From Agelaius tricolor (taxonomy: Eukaryota; Chordata; Aves; Passeriformes; Icteridae): 64,000 nucleotides of DNA. Shown piece after piece: positions 61,866-64,000 of the stretch. Made by a program: the position numbers and the translations under genes. The stretch spans positions 77,333,001 to 77,397,000 of the forward strand of contig JALJCS010000002.1 in NCBI GenBank assembly GCA_023055355.1, read 5' to 3'. Every line of letters starts with the position of its first letter. Position 1 is the stretch's first letter. The notes beneath the pieces are model-generated. The model was not told the origin of the DNA and made no database searches. It was given only the letters and a program-made list of their open reading frames with translations.

Positions 61866-61893
61866 TTGGACCTGTATGTTCCTACAGGTCCAA
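61866..61893. repeat. perfect inverted repeat, 11-bp arms, 6-base loop
   Basis: TTGGACCTGTA (61866-61876) pairs with 61883-61893. The loop region TGTTCCTA can alternatively pair with TAGGAACA about 30 bases upstream, so two competing foldbacks are possible. Confidence 0.93.
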
Positions 61894-64000
61894 AGCTAAA
61901 AACAGCACCCAGGAATTTTTTTCAACAGAAAAGGCTTAGGGCACACAAAGGTTGAACAGCTAAAACTCATAATAGAAATTGGATTAGTGTCTAACAGGGA
62001 ACTGCCTCATATCTCTAATGGGGAGAAACATCACTTCCCACCTCACTTGGTATTTCAATGCAGCCAGTCACATTATAAAAAATATTGTATTGTCCTTCTG
62101 TGAATGTGTACAAGAAATATAATGATTTACATACTCATGCAAAAGGACAGGGAAAAAAACCAAGAAAAATGTTCCAAAATCAAGGTGGAACTTCTGTGAT
62201 ATAGATCCTTCCAAACCTATTACTAAATGTCTGTCATTTTCAGCATAATCAAGTAGTCAACTACAAAACCTGTTTTTCATCTTAAGTGTAGAATTTATAA
62301 GATGTTCACCAAGAAACCTGAATGTAAATCTATTTGGTCAAAACAGACTTAGGGAAATTAATTTATTTTTGTGGTGTAGTGTCCTGGGGCTTTGCTTCAT
62401 GGGTAAAAATAACCACAAGGCAAAACAACTTACAGTAGAAGCCAAGGTGAATTATAGTGGCCTATATTCAAGAAAACATTGCTGATTTCTGCAGAACATA
62501 CTAACTCAAACTTTATCTGGTCAATCATAATAGGCCTGCAAAATGAGACTGAATACAGTAAAAGACAACTGGATACACAGTGTGAGGAATCTAAAAAAAG
62601 TTTCTGTTTAGTCACAAATACACAGAATAAAATAAATTGGTGTATAGTCTTACCTCTCCCCTTGTCATGTTAAGTCCTGAAACCTCTGGAATTTAACAGT
62701 GGTAGGAACTCCTGCCTTTGCTGACATTTATTTTTGGTAATTGCAATACTAATGAATTAAGCTTTTGGACATGTCCTCTACTCCCCAGAGCAATTATTTT
62801 ATCCTTTCACAAACCCAGACTCAGCACAGTACACAAGCACAGTTTTCTATCTGGTTACTTCTGATGTGGGATGCAATTATTTATGGATGCATAACATGCT
62901 TGTTTTATTGAAAAACTGAGCCTGAATATTTACATTACATGTTTCACTTTACCTTCACAAAATGCAGCATCACATAAGTTGTTAGATGTCTGAGCATATT
63001 GGTAATGTCAAACCATAAGTACTTTGAACAAAAGTTGGGAGGATATTTATTAGTTGAAACTACAGTGGAATAGGAAGTTACTAAGGACGACGCATAAGGA
63101 AAATGATGCTTTTAAAAAGCATTAACAAAGTGTAGTTTCTGTACATCAATGGTATTGTTGAAAATTTAGTTTTTAAGCCTAGCAAACCACACCATGAGTT
63201 CACCAGGTTAGCACAGAAAGGTGAAATTATTGGTACATGATATTGTGTAAGCAACATTCCATGCAAGGCCAGTAGTTTGAAGACAGACATGTACTGAAGG
63301 TTCATTCCTGCAATACGTAAAATCCCAAGGTCTTCCCATCACTGCTAATATTCAGCCTCGTGCACAAAAAGACTTTGCACTGGAAGTCTTTTCACAGACA
63401 AGCCAATGGGAAGTCACCTATCCAAGAAGGGAAAAAGAATATAGTGAAAAATTACATAGGTAGCTAAGGAAAATACTTAGCTTGGCATCTGACATGTCAT
63501 TTTTCAGATTCAGATACCCTCAGTTCCGATACCCAGCTGCTTGTCATTACTCACTTCCTGGTTTTTCAGAATTGCTCTTGTGGTCAGTTAACTAAGGAGT
63601 CTGAATTCTCTACAGCTAGTTACTATCAAAGTCAGGTTTATTAGCCTAATTTCTTTAAAATATTAGATCTTTGTGAACCTAGTTAATTCTGATTAACTAG
63701 ACTCAATCACAAAAACAGAGATGGGAAGTCCTGTGTGTCCAATCTAGCCAACCATCTGGATTAGGACCAGCTGTGAGAAACAAGCAGCTAACAGCCTAAT
63801 TCTTGAGAGCAGTTTTTTTGCAGATGATGCACTGAAGAATATATAGCTGTGCTTGCCACCAGCATATCATTGAATTTGATATGATGTTATAACTGCTAAT
63901 TTCCTTTCTAAGGTGGGTGTGGTATTCAAAGAGCGTGGAAAAGATGCCCACTACAAAGCTTATCTTAAAACCTCTCTGTGTAAGTGGAGAAAAAGAGGTA

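Larger units (their letters stand above)
60518..64000. other. non-coding, unassigned
   Basis: No gene is supported up to the window edge. Includes the minisatellite at 61174-61277 and the hairpin at 61866-61893. Confidence 0.6.

Overview
The window reads as vertebrate nuclear DNA, almost certainly from a bird and plausibly a passerine. The main evidence is repeat content. There are five recognisable pieces of CR1, the dominant LINE of birds, with the family's 3' end (several still carry the TTCTATGATT-type tail), plus one very old possible piece. There are also three remnants of an LTR type common in birds, and two young solo LTRs with clean 6-bp target-site duplications. The background is AT-rich. 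No multi-exon gene, RNA gene, CRISPR array or prokaryote-like operon can be supported. The long open frames are scattered, run antisense to or across repeats, or lack recognisable domains. The region is best described as a gene desert or the inside of a very large intron.

Layout. 1-12 kb: unique AT-rich DNA, an LTR remnant (about 2.97-3.25 kb), a decayed reading frame with retroelement-type zinc knuckles (about 3.9 kb), one exon-like block (5824-6015) and two perfect hairpins. 12-26 kb: a CR1 (11.87-12.40 kb), a short CR1 (18.0-18.2 kb), then a long repeat-poor stretch that may hold conserved regulatory elements. 26-35 kb: an LTR split by a CR1 (26.39-27.10 kb), GC-rich but CpG-free blocks (32.5-32.9 and 33.4-33.6 kb) and an older CR1 (34.5-34.7 kb). 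35-52 kb: a CR1 (41.6-42.1 kb), a perfect 26-bp hairpin (45.45 kb), an exon-like minus-strand frame (46.2-46.5 kb), a GC-rich repeat fragment (47.5-47.7 kb) and the third LTR remnant (51.56-51.95 kb). 52-64 kb: a three-arm foldback and an A-rich tract (52.2-52.5 kb), solo LTR A (55655-56066), a hairpin plus direct repeat (57.8 kb), a very old possible CR1 (58.0-58.3 kb), solo LTR B (59852-60511) and a tetranucleotide-derived minisatellite (61.2 kb).

There is no set of genes working together. The window records successive retroelement insertions on a neutral background. The least expected item is the decayed frame near 3.9 kb: its two zinc knuckles have the spacing of Ty3/Gypsy-type proteins, a class generally considered rare or relic in birds. 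The second theme is several perfect short-loop inverted repeats that no transposon explains. All family assignments come from reading the sequence by eye; no database search was run.
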